A stretch of 64,000 nt of DNA from Tubulanus polymorphus (taxonomy: Eukaryota; Nemertea; Palaeonemertea; Tubulaniformes; Tubulanidae): assembly GCF_964204645.1 (NCBI RefSeq), contig NC_134031.1, positions 21,077,307-21,141,306 on the forward strand. Reading direction: 5' to 3'. The first letter of the stretch is position 1; the number at the start of each line of letters is the position of its first letter. The notes beneath the pieces were generated by a model, which was not told where the DNA came from, searched no databases, and saw only the letters and a list, made by a program, of their open reading frames with translations. Shown piece after piece: positions 1 through 11,194 of the stretch. The position numbers and the translations under genes were made by a program.

Positions 1-336
1 TTTTTATAACGTAAATTGACAATAAAACTATGAGATTTTACATTCTCCACAAATGGATTTCCAAGTTTCCTCGAATCTACAACTTTACGACTATTTTCGT
101 TGTCAATATAAAGAAGAACGTTATGAAGAACTGGGTAAATTTATAATTGCCACAATCAGCAAAACAATCCAATTAGTGCATTACGCAATATTTCCTTTCA
201 AGAAACGTGATTTTTTTTTCTAGCAAAGTTTGATTTTTTAATTAACCCTGTAAATATCGATGAAAGGCCATCTTTCAACAATTCGTACATGTATCACATG
301 CATCGCTTTATTGTATAGCCATCAAATATATATTTT
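1..336. other. AT-rich non-coding stretch
   Basis: No coding exon, RNA gene or repeat family was recognised here. The stretch is AT-rich with scattered A and T runs. Confidence 0.5.
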
Positions 337-593
<257 letters not shown>

Positions 594-3500
594 ATGCTGC
601 GACGGGGTCTGGTCCTACAGATTCAGCCGGGTAAAATTTAACCAATTTGTGCCAAACAGACCCATTTTACACCATGAATGTTTGGCCCAGTCCAAATTCA
701 TCACTGACGCTTGCGTGATTATCGCTGGTCGGTTCCACATTTTAGGACTGACCAAAAAGACTGATCATGTCTGTTCTAAATTTTCGGCATCATTTCTGTA
801 TATGTGAATAGAAACTTTGATTTACTAGCGATGTAGTGTCAACTGGCTGATGGTCCTAGAGTCACTAACGTAATGAATGAATTATAGTTTGTATAATTTC
901 AGATATTCTATTCTTGAAATTATACATATTTGGTTATTTTTCTCTGCGTGGTCACTGTCATTTAGTGTCAATTAAGTGGAAATAATCAGAGACTCAGCCT
1001 ATAATCAAAGTCATTAATGTAGCGAATATTACTTTAAAAACAGTTTGAGAGAAGCCATATATATCACTCACCTTGAGAGTGTTATATTTATTAAAAAGTT
1101 AGTGACGTAAAGCCAGGCCCTTTTAGCTCCATGGTAACAATACAAGTCGTAAACGAAAAACTGTTGCGTTTGGCTTTTGATATCGCTTTCATTAGAAGTA
1201 GAAAGTTCCATATTTTTACACTTCATTACAAACATAAAAGCGTTTGCACTTTTAAAACAAACCAGTTCAACTAGGAACTTTATTACGAATGGTTGGTTTT
1301 CTTTCAAGAGTTAAAAGGGCAAAAGTCAACTCATTCTATGGCTTTAGAATGAAGCTTCACTGACAAGTAATCCCCTGGTCTGTTTGGCCTATTTACCTGG
1401 ACTGCCTCGCTGACCAAAACATTCAACTTGCGAGACACATTAGATATGTCACAAGGGCATCCAAAGGTGAATATGACCGTTTAATTCGTATTGTACTTAA
1501 CAATAGCCAATATCCTGGGAAAATATCGCAAACGCTTTTCTTAAGAACTAATCAAATAACGCTAGCAAAAGATGAAATGCAAACCGCAGGTGTTTATAGC
1601 CCAGAACTTCAAACTTTTCTGATCTGATCTCCTGTGCCCGCGGACCCATTCGGGATGTCGGCAAGTTGTATTACAAGTGCCGATATAAGATCGAAGCTGT
1701 AAAAGACTTGACTTTTATTCATAATTTCTATAACAAATTGACCTCTTATAAAGATATAACGAGAAAGTGAAGATCAACGCGACCAAAATTGAATGATCTT
1801 AAAAAACGAAGCCATTGATTATTTTCTTTTGAGAACATTTTCATACGCACAAATACCGAGACATTCGACATCCCGTCGCACTAACTTTTTAACTTTACAG
1901 GTCGATAAATACCGACTGTCGACAAAGCGTAAAACTATGCTATCTACTACTGAATGAAAGAACAACAGTAAAGAACGGTGTCCGTCGAATTACGAGCTGT
2001 TTTTTCTTAACGGCGCGAGCGAATGAAAGATTCACGCCGACCGTCTGATAAGGAAGGAAGCAGGGCAAGCGCGTTAAGCCGCGCAATACTTCAGACATGA
2101 ATCGTAGAAATTCATTATCCTTTTACTTTTGTGATCAACGCGCTCGTTCATCAGCTAGTTAGTTGCTTAAGTAAGTTCGTAAGACTATTTCTTTCTTTTT
2201 TTTCTCTCGAAGCGACGTAATTTCGCTGGCAGTCGTAGCTCCGCGGTGACGGGAGTAAAACGAACGTTCAGCGGTGGGAAGATACATAATTGAGACTTGT
2301 TGCTCGCTGATTGGACGACGAATACGTCGTCGCGGCGCCCATTGTTATCATAAACGAGTCGCGTTCAACACGCTCGAAGTAAGACGAACGTCTCGGAAGA
2401 CCCGATGACCCGGTCAACCAACGGCGAATGAAGCTTCATTTCGAAAATACGCGCAAGTTCTTCCCATTGTCTCGATTAGAAAATGGGCGTGAGAACGCTC
2501 CTGGCAGACGCCATCGAGAAACCGTTCGATGAAGTTTCAACGTTTTCCGCATCATTTCGGTTAACTACGAAAATATTTCGAACAATAAAATTAAAGACAA
2601 TAAAAGCGATCAGTTGCTGAGGAGGTAGAGTTTCAGGAAACCTTGAAACAATTTCCCTTCATCGCAAAAACCAACTGAAGCGAAACATTTTCGCAGACAA
2701 AACTTAATATTGGACGACCGGCAAATTTCCCGTGGAAACCGCGGTAAAAGACAATATAGTAGCGGCAGAGATGATGGGAGGTGAGCTAACACTCTTTAGA
2801 ATTGCTAATCGCAGCTACGGGCATTTTTTCCATTTCCTCAAGTCAACCATATCGACTAGATTTCAGCGCAGCCAAGCAAATACGGCTGACAGAAAAAGAC
2901 GAGTATTATGTCACTCGCAGGATGTCGATGTTCTTAGTCATCAGTACGCGAGAGAGAAACTGCGCGCGCCGCTCTCTTCTTATATAATACATGGAGGAGA
3001 AACTAACAACTCACCGTTCACCGTACAAACTCCGGCGAGCTCCGTTAATGGCGGATGCGCGGAAAACAGATTCGTGCGAATAAAAATTGTGGAACAATTT
3101 TCCAAACGGAAGTCACTAAACTCCATGACACATTGTTTTTCACCGATCCAGCAGTTTTCAGGTCGACGCAATGTTTTACAATTTTGCAACATCTGGCAAA
3201 ATTGAGTCCCGTTTTGTCGGTCTTTTCAACTTATGTCAAATGATGGAATCTAAATACAAAAGTTTAAGGAGGAATATATATTATGACAAACACTGATTCA
3301 AGTTATCAAGGGTCGATCTCTAAATTCTGTGATGATTGTCTAACTCAATGATTCAAATAACAATCAGGCTCTTTAAGTCAGAAATATTATTACATTCCTT
3401 CGTAAAAGTCTGTAGTATTTCTATTATTATTTAGAAGGAAAAGTTGCCCTTTTTGGAATAAAGATCACAAATCAAAACGCACTCAAATACATTAATTCAC

Positions 3501-3773
3501 CTAAACTGAATAAACTGAGGGTTAAAACTTGAAAAGTTACGGGGAAACTTTTTAAAGGACTGGATGTGAACGGCTATAGGCATGAAACGATTTAGCATCG
3601 AATAACAAAACATCGATGGAATTTCAGTTAGAAACTTCGAGAAATTATAGTCAGTTTGAAGTTTGTTCACAACAAATCAATCTTTGTTTTATTTTTGTAA
3701 ATGTGTCATAGTTTTTAAAAGATGATTATAAATAGACTTTTTGAAATCTGATGAATGACATCGTTGTGTCTGT
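594..3773. other. Non-coding region with a CpG-rich patch at about 1980-2480
   Basis: No convincing gene was found. The open frame at 2732-3205 has no splice context, no recognisable domain and overlaps other random frames. Bases 1980-2480 are richer in CG dinucleotides than their surroundings and contain an inverted CCAAT box (GATTGG near 2309). That could mark a promoter or enhancer, but no transcript can be assigned. Confidence 0.4.
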
Positions 3774-3838
3774 TGGGGAGAGGGGGGTAGGGTTGGGGTA
3801 GGGAGGAGGGTAGGGGAGGGGTAGGGAGGAGGGTAGGC
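3774..3838 (+). repeat. G-rich tract with G-quadruplex potential
   Basis: About 65 bases are composed of GGGG, GGGGGG and GTAGGG/GGAGGG blocks separated by one to three bases. There are far more than the four G-runs needed for an intramolecular G-quadruplex on the plus strand. Part of it is a short imperfect duplication of a GGGTAGGGAGGA unit. No gene lies next to it. Confidence 0.75.
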
Positions 3839-4773
3839 CATCATATCTAGTGAATTGTACAAATCCTATTTCTTGATTTTATACATCGATAATTATGTGT
3901 TAATTAAGGGGTTCTGTATGAGGTCGATGGATGTGCACTACAGCATCAATATTGACATTTAAAAATAACAACTACAATTGCGAATTAGCAGTTTTTTCAA
4001 GATAAAGGTCAAGGTTGGAAATTGTTAATCGGGATTGTAATAGCAAAAATTAGGTTTTTCGCGGATCGAACAACGAGAAGAAATACACAGACACTTGACG
4101 GGCGAGAAGTACAGCTCCACCTGACCCCATCGTAACTCTAACCACAGTTTTTTCTTTTTTGCTGCGAAAAAGAGTTCTTACAACGGCAGTAATGATACAC
4201 GCGGAAACCATTGGCTTCATACAATGAGCACCTGAGAATTGTATTAGCACGAAGCGAAGTGGTCGAGTTACACAGAGATGGTGCAAAATGCACTTTTCAA
4301 CGTCCATTTCGCAGATTACTTTCTCCCGGACGCCATCGAACTGTTCCCCGATTGGTCGCGGACGGTGACCAATGACTTATACGGTCAATAATCTCGAGGT
4401 CTACCGTTCCAGGACGAAGATGGGCTCCTAAACCCGACGAAACTATCGGAAATACCGATGACTCTCATCTCACGCGATAATCACTTTCATTCACACGCGC
4501 ATTATATGGTTAAATATCTTACGGCTCATGTTCATCGGCCATATCATCCAATCACAGCTCAATTTACCAGCAAAATCCAAATGAACAAAACCTCGAAAGA
4601 TTCAGTGAATATTGAAAATGAATAGAAGCGGATTGAATATAATCGGATTGAATTGGTAATCGTCAAAAAGTATGATTATTCAGAGTGTTATATAACTAAA
4701 TCATCAGCTAGATAACAAAAACTTATTCTTCCATCATGCATTTAAACATAACCCCTTTTTTGAAATATTGCAA
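3839..4773. other. Non-coding region with paired CCAAT boxes
   Basis: No gene was identified. Around 4340-4380 an ATTGG and a CCAAT lie about 20 bases apart in a CpG-rich setting. A minus-strand open frame (4050-4307) starts just beside it, and its ATG is followed by a possible donor (CAG|GTGCTC) near 4230. This could be a promoter with a first exon, but no second exon was found. Confidence 0.3.
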
Positions 4774-7700
4774 TGGTAGTGTCTGAGTAAGGCTGTGAGT
4801 CTGATGTGGTGGTGTCTGAGTAAGGCTGTGAGTCTGATGTGGTAGTGTCTGAGTAAGGCTGTGAGTCTGATGTGGTAGTGTCTGAGTAAGGCTGTGAGTC
4901 TGATGTGGTTGTGTCTGAGTAAGGCTATGAGTCTGATGTGGTGGTGTCTGAGTAAGGCTGTGAGTCTGATGTGGTAGTGTCTGAGTAAGGCTGTGAGTCT
5001 GATGTGGTTGTGTCTGAGTAAGGCTGTGAGTCTGATGTGGTTGTGTCTGAGTAAGGCTGTGAGTCTGATGTGGTTGTGTCTGAGTAAGGCTGTGAGTCTG
5101 ATGTGGTAGTGTCTGAGTAAGGCTGTGAGTCTGATGTGGTAGTGTCTGAGTAAGGCTGTGAGTCTGATGTGGTAGTGTCTGAGTAAGGCTATGAGTCTGA
5201 TGTGGTGGTGTCTGAGTAAGGCTATGAGTCTGATGTGGTGGTGTCTGAGTAAGGCTATGAGTCTGATGTGGTGGTGTCTGAGTAAGGCTGTGAGTCTGAT
5301 GTGGTAGTGTCTGAGTAAGGCTGTGAGTCTGATGTGGTTGTGTCTGAGTAAGGCTGTGAGTCTGATGTGGTTGTGTCTGAGTAAGGCTGTGAGTCTGATG
5401 TGGTAGTGTCTGAGTAAGGCTGTGAGTCTGATGTGGTAGTGTCTGAGTAAGGCTATGAGTCTGATGTGGGTGTCTGAGTAAGGCTGTGAGTCTGATGTGG
5501 TAGTGTCTGAGTAAGGCTATGAGTCTGATGTGGTGGTGTCTGAGTAAGGCTATGAGTCTGATGTGGTGGTGTCTGAGTAAGGCTGTGAGTCTGATGTGGT
5601 AGTGTCTGAGTAAGGCTGTGAGTCTGACGTGGTAGTGTCTGAGTAAGGCTATGAGTCTGATGTGGTAGTGTCTGAGTAAGGCTGTGAGTCTGATGTGGTT
5701 GTGTCTGAGTAAGGCTGTGAGTCTGATGTGGTAGTGTCTGAGTAAGGCTGTGAGTCTGATGTGGTAGTGTCTGAGTAAGGCTGTGAGTCTGATGTGGTTG
5801 TGTCTGAGTAAGGCTGTGAGTCTGATGTGGGTGTCTGAGTAAGGCTGTGAGTCTGATGTGGTAGTGTCTGAGTAAGGCTGTGAGTCTGATGTGGTTGTGT
5901 CTGAGTAAGGCTGTGAGTCTGATGTGGTAGTGTCTGAGTAAGGCTATGAGTCTGATGTGGTGGTGTCTGAGTAAGGCTGTGAGTCTGATGTGGTTGTGTC
6001 TGAGTAAGGCTGTGAGTCTGATGTGGTTGTGTCTGAGTAAGGCTGTGAGTCTGATGTGGTTGTGTCTGAGTAAGGCTGTGAGTCTGATGTGGTAGTGTCT
6101 GAGTAAGGCTGTGAGTCTGATGTGGTAGTGTCTGAGTAAGGCTATGAGTCTGATGTGGGTGTCTGAGTAAGGCTGTGAGTCTGATGTGGTAGTGTCTGAG
6201 TAAGGCTATGAGTCTGATGTGGTGGTGTCTGAGTAAGGCTATGAGTCTGATGTGGTGGTGTCTGAGTAAGGCTGTGAGTCTGATGTGGTAGTGTCTGAGT
6301 AAGGCTGTGAGTCTGACGTGGTAGTGTCTGAGTAAGGCTATGAGTCTGATGTGGTAGTGTCTGAGTAAGGCTGTGAGTCTGATGTGGTTGTGTCTGAGTA
6401 AGGCTGTGAGTCTGATGTGGTAGTGTCTGAGTAAGGCTGTGAGTCTGATGTGGTAGTGTCTGAGTAAGGCTGTGAGTCTGATGTGGTAGTGTCTGAGTAA
6501 GGCTGTGAGTCTGATGTGGTAGTGTCTGAGTAAGGCTGTGAGTCTGATGTGGTTGTGTCTGAGTAAGGCTATGAGTCTGATGTGGTTGTGTCTGAGTAAG
6601 GCTGTGAGTCTGATGTGGTTGTGTCTGAGTAAGGCTGTGAGTCTGATGTGGTAGTGTCTGAGTAAGGCTGTGAGTCTGATGTGGTTGTGTCTGAGTAAGG
6701 CTATGAGTCTGATGTGGTGGTGTCTGAGTAAGGCTGTGAGTCTGATGTGGTAGTGTCTGAGTAAGGCTGTGAGTCTGATGTGGTTGTGTCTGAGTAAGGC
6801 TGTGAGTCTGATGTGGTAGTGTCTGAGTAAGGCTGTGAGTCTGATGTGGTTGTGTCTGAGTAAGGCTGTGAGTCTGATGTGGTGGTGTCTGAGTAAGGCT
6901 GTGAGTCTGATGTGGTAGTGTCTGAGTAAGGCTGTGAGTCTGATGTGGTTGTGTCTGAGTAAGGCTGTGAGTCTGATGTGGTAGTGTCTGAGTAAGGCTA
7001 TGAGTCTGATGTGGTTGTGTCTGAGTAAGGCTGTGAGTCTGATGTGGTAGTGTCTGAGTAAGGCTATGAGTCTGATGTGGTAGTGTCTGAGTAAGGCTGT
7101 GAGTCTGATGTGGTAGTGTCTGAGTAAGGCTATGAGTCTGATGTGGTGGTGTCTGAGTAAGGCTATGAGTCTGATGTGGTAGTGTCTGAGTAAGGCTGTG
7201 AGTCTGATGTGGTAGTGTCTGAGTAAGGCTATGAGTCTGATGTGGTAGTGTCTGAGTAAGGCTGTGAGTCTGATGTGGTTGTGTCTGAGTAAGGCTGTGA
7301 GTCTGATGTGGTAGTGTCTGAGTAAGGCTGTGAGTCTGATGTGGTTGTGTCTGAGTAAGGCTGTGAGTCTGATGTGGTAGTGTCTGAGTAAGGCTGTGAG
7401 TCTGATGTGGTAGTGTCTGAGTAAGGCTGTGAGTCTGATGTGGTAGTGTCTGAGTAAGGCTGTGAGTCTGATGTGGTAGTGTCTGAGTAAGGCTGTGAGT
7501 CTGATGTGGTAGTGTCTGAGTAAGGCTGTGAGTCTGATGTGGTAGTGTCTGAGTAAGGCTGTGAGTCTGATGTGGTAGTGTCTGAGTAAGGCTATGAGTC
7601 TGATGTGGTTGTGTCTGAGTAAGGCTGTGAGTCTGATGTGGTAGTGTCTGAGTAAGGCTGTGAGTCTGATGTGGTTGTGTCTGAGTAAGGCTGTGAGTCT

Positions 7701-8037
7701 GATGTGGGTGTCTGAGTAAGGCTGTGAGTCTGATGTGGTAGTGTCTGAGTAAGGCTGTGAGTCTGATGTGGTTGTGTCTGAGTAAGGCTGTGAGTCTGAT
7801 GTGGTAGTGTCTGAGTAAGGCTATGAGTCTGATGTGGTGGTGTCTGAGTAAGGCTGTGAGTCTGATGTGGTTGTGTCTGAGTAAGGCTGTGAGTCTGATG
7901 TGGTTGTGTCTGAGTAAGGCTGTGAGTCTGATGTGGTAGTGTCTGAGTAAGGCTATGAGTCTGATGTGGTTGTGTCTGAGTAAGGCTGTGAGTCTGATGT
8001 GGTAGTGTCTGAGTAAGGCTGTGAGTCTGATGTGGTT
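4774..8037. repeat. 33-bp minisatellite, about 99 units
   Basis: This is a 3.26-kb head-to-tail array of a 33-bp unit built on GTGTCTGAGTAAGG, then CTGTGAGTCTGATGTGGT. Units differ mainly at two sites: CTGTGAG or CTATGAG, and TGGTAG, TGGTTG or TGGTGG before GTGTCTG. Four units are 2 bp shorter (near 5469, 5829, 6157 and 7705). Because 33 is divisible by three, an 11-residue-periodic frame stays open on the minus strand (152 codons at 7592-8050). That frame has no start context or domain and is not treated as a gene. A segment with a private GACGTGG variant recurs 689 bp apart, showing recent block duplication. Confidence 0.98.
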
Positions 8038-8344
8038 GCTCTGGCCACAAACAATTCGGATTAAGCAGAATCCACCATAATGAAAAGTAGAAAACTAATA
8101 TTGCCTAAATATGAATACTATGAGTTGTAAATGAAAGAATTAAACAGTCAGAATTTGATTTCAGATTTGTATAATGTGTTATTCACACCACATCATCAAA
8201 CCGTCCAAAATCTACAAGTGATACGACTCGACAGTATAAATGAGCACACATCACATGCAATTCCCAATAATGGTTCCCACAGAACCCTTACAGCCACTGC
8301 AGAAAATGCAAAACAAAAATTCTAAAATTCGAAACACAACGTAC

Positions 8345-8560
8345 TCCGCCGCGTTGTTGTCATGAAGTCATCTGATTGGTCGATAACGACGTTCGCGCCC
8401 GAATTATCTACCAATCACGAGGAAACCGATCCGACGGAGTCGACGGTTTTTTTTCGCGCCAATACTGACCAATGGTCAGCGACCGGTGTGATTATCGGTT
8501 TCACGCCATCGAGAGCTATGCGCAATGACAGCGCGTGTGAAAGGGATGGTAATATGATTA
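8345..8560. promoter_or_regulatory. CCAAT-rich CpG patch, possible promoter
   Basis: Within about 120 bases there are GATTGG, CCAATCACG, CCAATACTG and ACCAATGG, embedded in DNA with many CG dinucleotides and GCGCC words. Clustered NF-Y-type CCAAT boxes in a CpG-rich island are typical of housekeeping promoters. No transcription start or first exon could be placed beside it, so the call is tentative. Confidence 0.3.
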
Positions 8561-8828
8561 CGTCGTAGTTTCCCCCCCGACTGACAACCGGTGTACTATT
8601 TCCAGCGCCACTTACTCAAACTTTACTACGTCAAGAGTAACAGAAACGAGAGATCGGTATAGATTAATTTACACGCACGTTACAACAAAATAGCAAATGA
8701 CCATTACGACGACACGATGTCTACGCACGCCCTTACTCTTAATAGAAATCTCACCGTTCGGTCAAATTCATTTTCTCGTTATACCGTTTGACATTTACTA
8801 TTAACTAATGTATATTTTAACTCGGTGT

Positions 8829-9061
8829 CGGGTGGCCCTATCTCATACATACTCGATATAAGTGTTAATATGACCAGAACGGACTGGCAGTTAATCTAAG
8901 CATGGATTTTTTTCTATAATGCTTCCCCTTTCGATGAAGACCTTTTGGCACTAATTCAATACAATTTCATATGGATTAAAAATCGAATTGCCAGCTAATT
9001 ATAGTACGTTTATGGTCTGTAAGGTATGTGCCACAAAAACTGACTGAGCTAGGCCACCCAA
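8829..9061. mobile_element. Foldback element relic, same family as 32086-32440
   Basis: The ends match the larger foldback in the M6PR intron. The left part has GGTGGCC and a GGACTGGCAGTTAA segment followed by ATGGATTTTT. The right part has TGGATTAAAAATCGAATTGCCAG and then CAAAACTGACTGAGCTAGGCCA. The two halves are inverted relative to each other. The copy is diverged and shortened in the middle. Confidence 0.5.
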
Positions 9062-9149
9062 TGTCCTATCAAGTTGAAATAGACATACATGTATACATTG
9101 GCTTTGAACTTTTCAATTCTAATGATAACTGTCCCTTACAATTTACACA

Positions 9150-9214
9150 CAACCTCCGAACAACCTCCGATCTCTGAACAACCTCCGACCTCTGAACAAC
9201 CTCCGACCCCAGAA
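9150..9214 (+). repeat. 18-bp short tandem repeat
   Basis: About 3.5 copies of an 18-bp unit built on AACCTCCGACCTCTGAAC, with minor changes between copies. Confidence 0.8.
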
Positions 9215-10091
9215 CTTCTATCTTTTCAATAATCAACAATTTTGGTTACGATACATGTTAGATTGATATCAGTCACAACGGTAAGACTATTCAGCCTATT
9301 TTTAAAGCTCAAAATATACGACAAAAATTGATGACTTTTCTCGCGATGAAAAAAGATTTTCAAGAATGATGAATGATTCCAGTTGAGTGACAACTCGTCG
9401 CGTACATACTGACATCATCATATTACTGACAGGTTTCATTAACATGTTAATGCAAATCTGTCAACATGTTGTTTCTCGTACCTGCATAATTTGACACAAT
9501 ATACAAACTGATCCTTCTAAAAAACTACTTTACAAAACCTGTTTTCTAATAAAAAGAAAATATCGATTTACTCAATGCGAGAATAACGCGCAGGTTTTTT
9601 TTCTTCAAATTTCAGTTTAAAAAAAAAAGCGTATAAGAATTTGTGTCATATTTATCACATTTGTCACAGCTCAAAAATTCAATAAAAAAAAAAAACAAGC
9701 GAAGATGAGTTGAGAAGAAATAACGTGTAGTTGTCATGAAGGTGTGCGTGAGCTTTATAACGGTTTCTCAGAAACGCATTGTCAACTGAAGATTGTTGTC
9801 ACAACAGCAGGGCGGAGACATTGTCTGCATTATTTCTGCCATCCATTTTTGCCGATATCACAACTCTACCTGTTCAAGTTGAATCTCGATGAAATTATTC
9901 CTCTTCAAAAGAACCAGAGAAATCTGACGAAAATGATTTTCCACCAACGCTACCAAAAAAGGACCACGACCACCGTCGTAAAGAGATAATTTGATAATAA
10001 CTGTAAAATGCCACGATGCAGAAAAATGGGTGCGAAAGATTTCATCGAGTTTCTTAGTTGCGACCATATCCTAATTGTCATCTTCAAGATT

Positions 10092-10200
10092 ATAGCCCAT
10101 TTCGTGCTCGTACCTGTTTAGCCTGGGCAAAAGTTGACTCAAGCCTCATCCGGACCAATTTGGGCCCGGTTGGAAACGTACCCGTGTGATCACGGCTTAT
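10092..10200. mobile_element. MITE-like copy, GTGATCACGG family
   Basis: The right end reads CCGTGTGATCACGGCTTA. The interior carries CCGGACCAATTTGGGCC, as in the other members at 11100, 24225, 29460 and 62539. The left end (ATAGCCCATTTCGTGC) is a degraded match to the inverted terminus. It is too short to encode protein and is probably a non-autonomous DNA element. Confidence 0.45.
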
Positions 10201-11099
10201 CGGGATACAGTTGACTACACATCGACGAAACTTTTGGCCTCAATCTTTTTTTTCTATATCGCAAAATAAAATTTGATAAATTTCTGACTATCATGTAGGA
10301 GAAAAGAGTTGATGATGATAAGACATACAACGATGCAGTAAATTTATATAGGATAGAAATACTGAATTCATGTGTAGAATTGAACTCAGTCGCAGTCAGC
10401 TATGAATTCTTCCAGTCAACGAAACAAGATAATTTTTCATTCTTAACTTTCAAAAAATGTGATCCCTACAGACGACGCGCGATGAACCTCACGAGACGGA
10501 ACCGGTAGAATAAAACAACTAACAAGAATCTATCGGGCGATCGAGGACCCGGCTTATCGCGCAGTCAATTCACGTCGTTTACAACGACAGAACCGAGAGA
10601 ATCGGAGACGAATCGGAGACGGTGAGAAAGAGGAACCAATAGGGATTCGATGAGAGGTATTAGTACGGTTACGCTACGTGTATTTTACGCAATAAATGAA
10701 TGATGTTTTAATGGAATGTTGCGACGCTCTATGAATCGACGATCGAATATCAACTGGATACCCTGCGGAATTCATCCATCCATCCGTCTGTCCATCTGTC
10801 CTTCATCTACATGAGAAATCAATCTCGTTACTGTTTACGTTTACATACATGTATTTTCAATTAGTCTTTTCTTCCGGTTGAAGTCGTTTGAAGTGTTTTT
10901 TTCTTTATCTCGTTGATGTCAATAGATCAGACAATGTCGATGCTGCATTATTGGTCGATTAATGCGTCAATTTTGAGTGAGTTTCACGATAATGACCAAT
11001 CTCCGCATCATTCCATATCGCCATCTACTAACATTCACCACAATTTGTCGCTAGATTTCATAAATTTACCGAATTGAGTCCTGCCGACTTCCTCGAGAT

Positions 11100-11194
11100 A
11101 TAAGCCACAATCACACGGAGACAATTGAATCACATTCATTGTTCCGGACCTAATTTGGCACAGGCCAAAAGTGTTCATGTGATCATGTGACTAT
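11100..11194. mobile_element. MITE-like copy with both termini
   Basis: The left terminus ATAAGCCACAATCACACGGA is matched by an inverted, degraded right terminus (TCATGTGATCATGTGACTATA). The interior shares the GGACCTAATTTGGCACAGGCC word with its relatives. It is a small non-autonomous element of about 95 bp. Confidence 0.5.

Noticed and set aside
4774-8037. Possible CRISPR-like array because of regular repeats
   Set aside because: Units are contiguous without unique spacers, in clearly eukaryotic DNA. It is a minisatellite.
7592-8050. 152-codon Gln/Thr/His/Ser-rich minus-strand frame
   Set aside because: It is the 33-bp minisatellite read in phase; no promoter, splice site or domain, and frame shifts at the 2-bp-short units.
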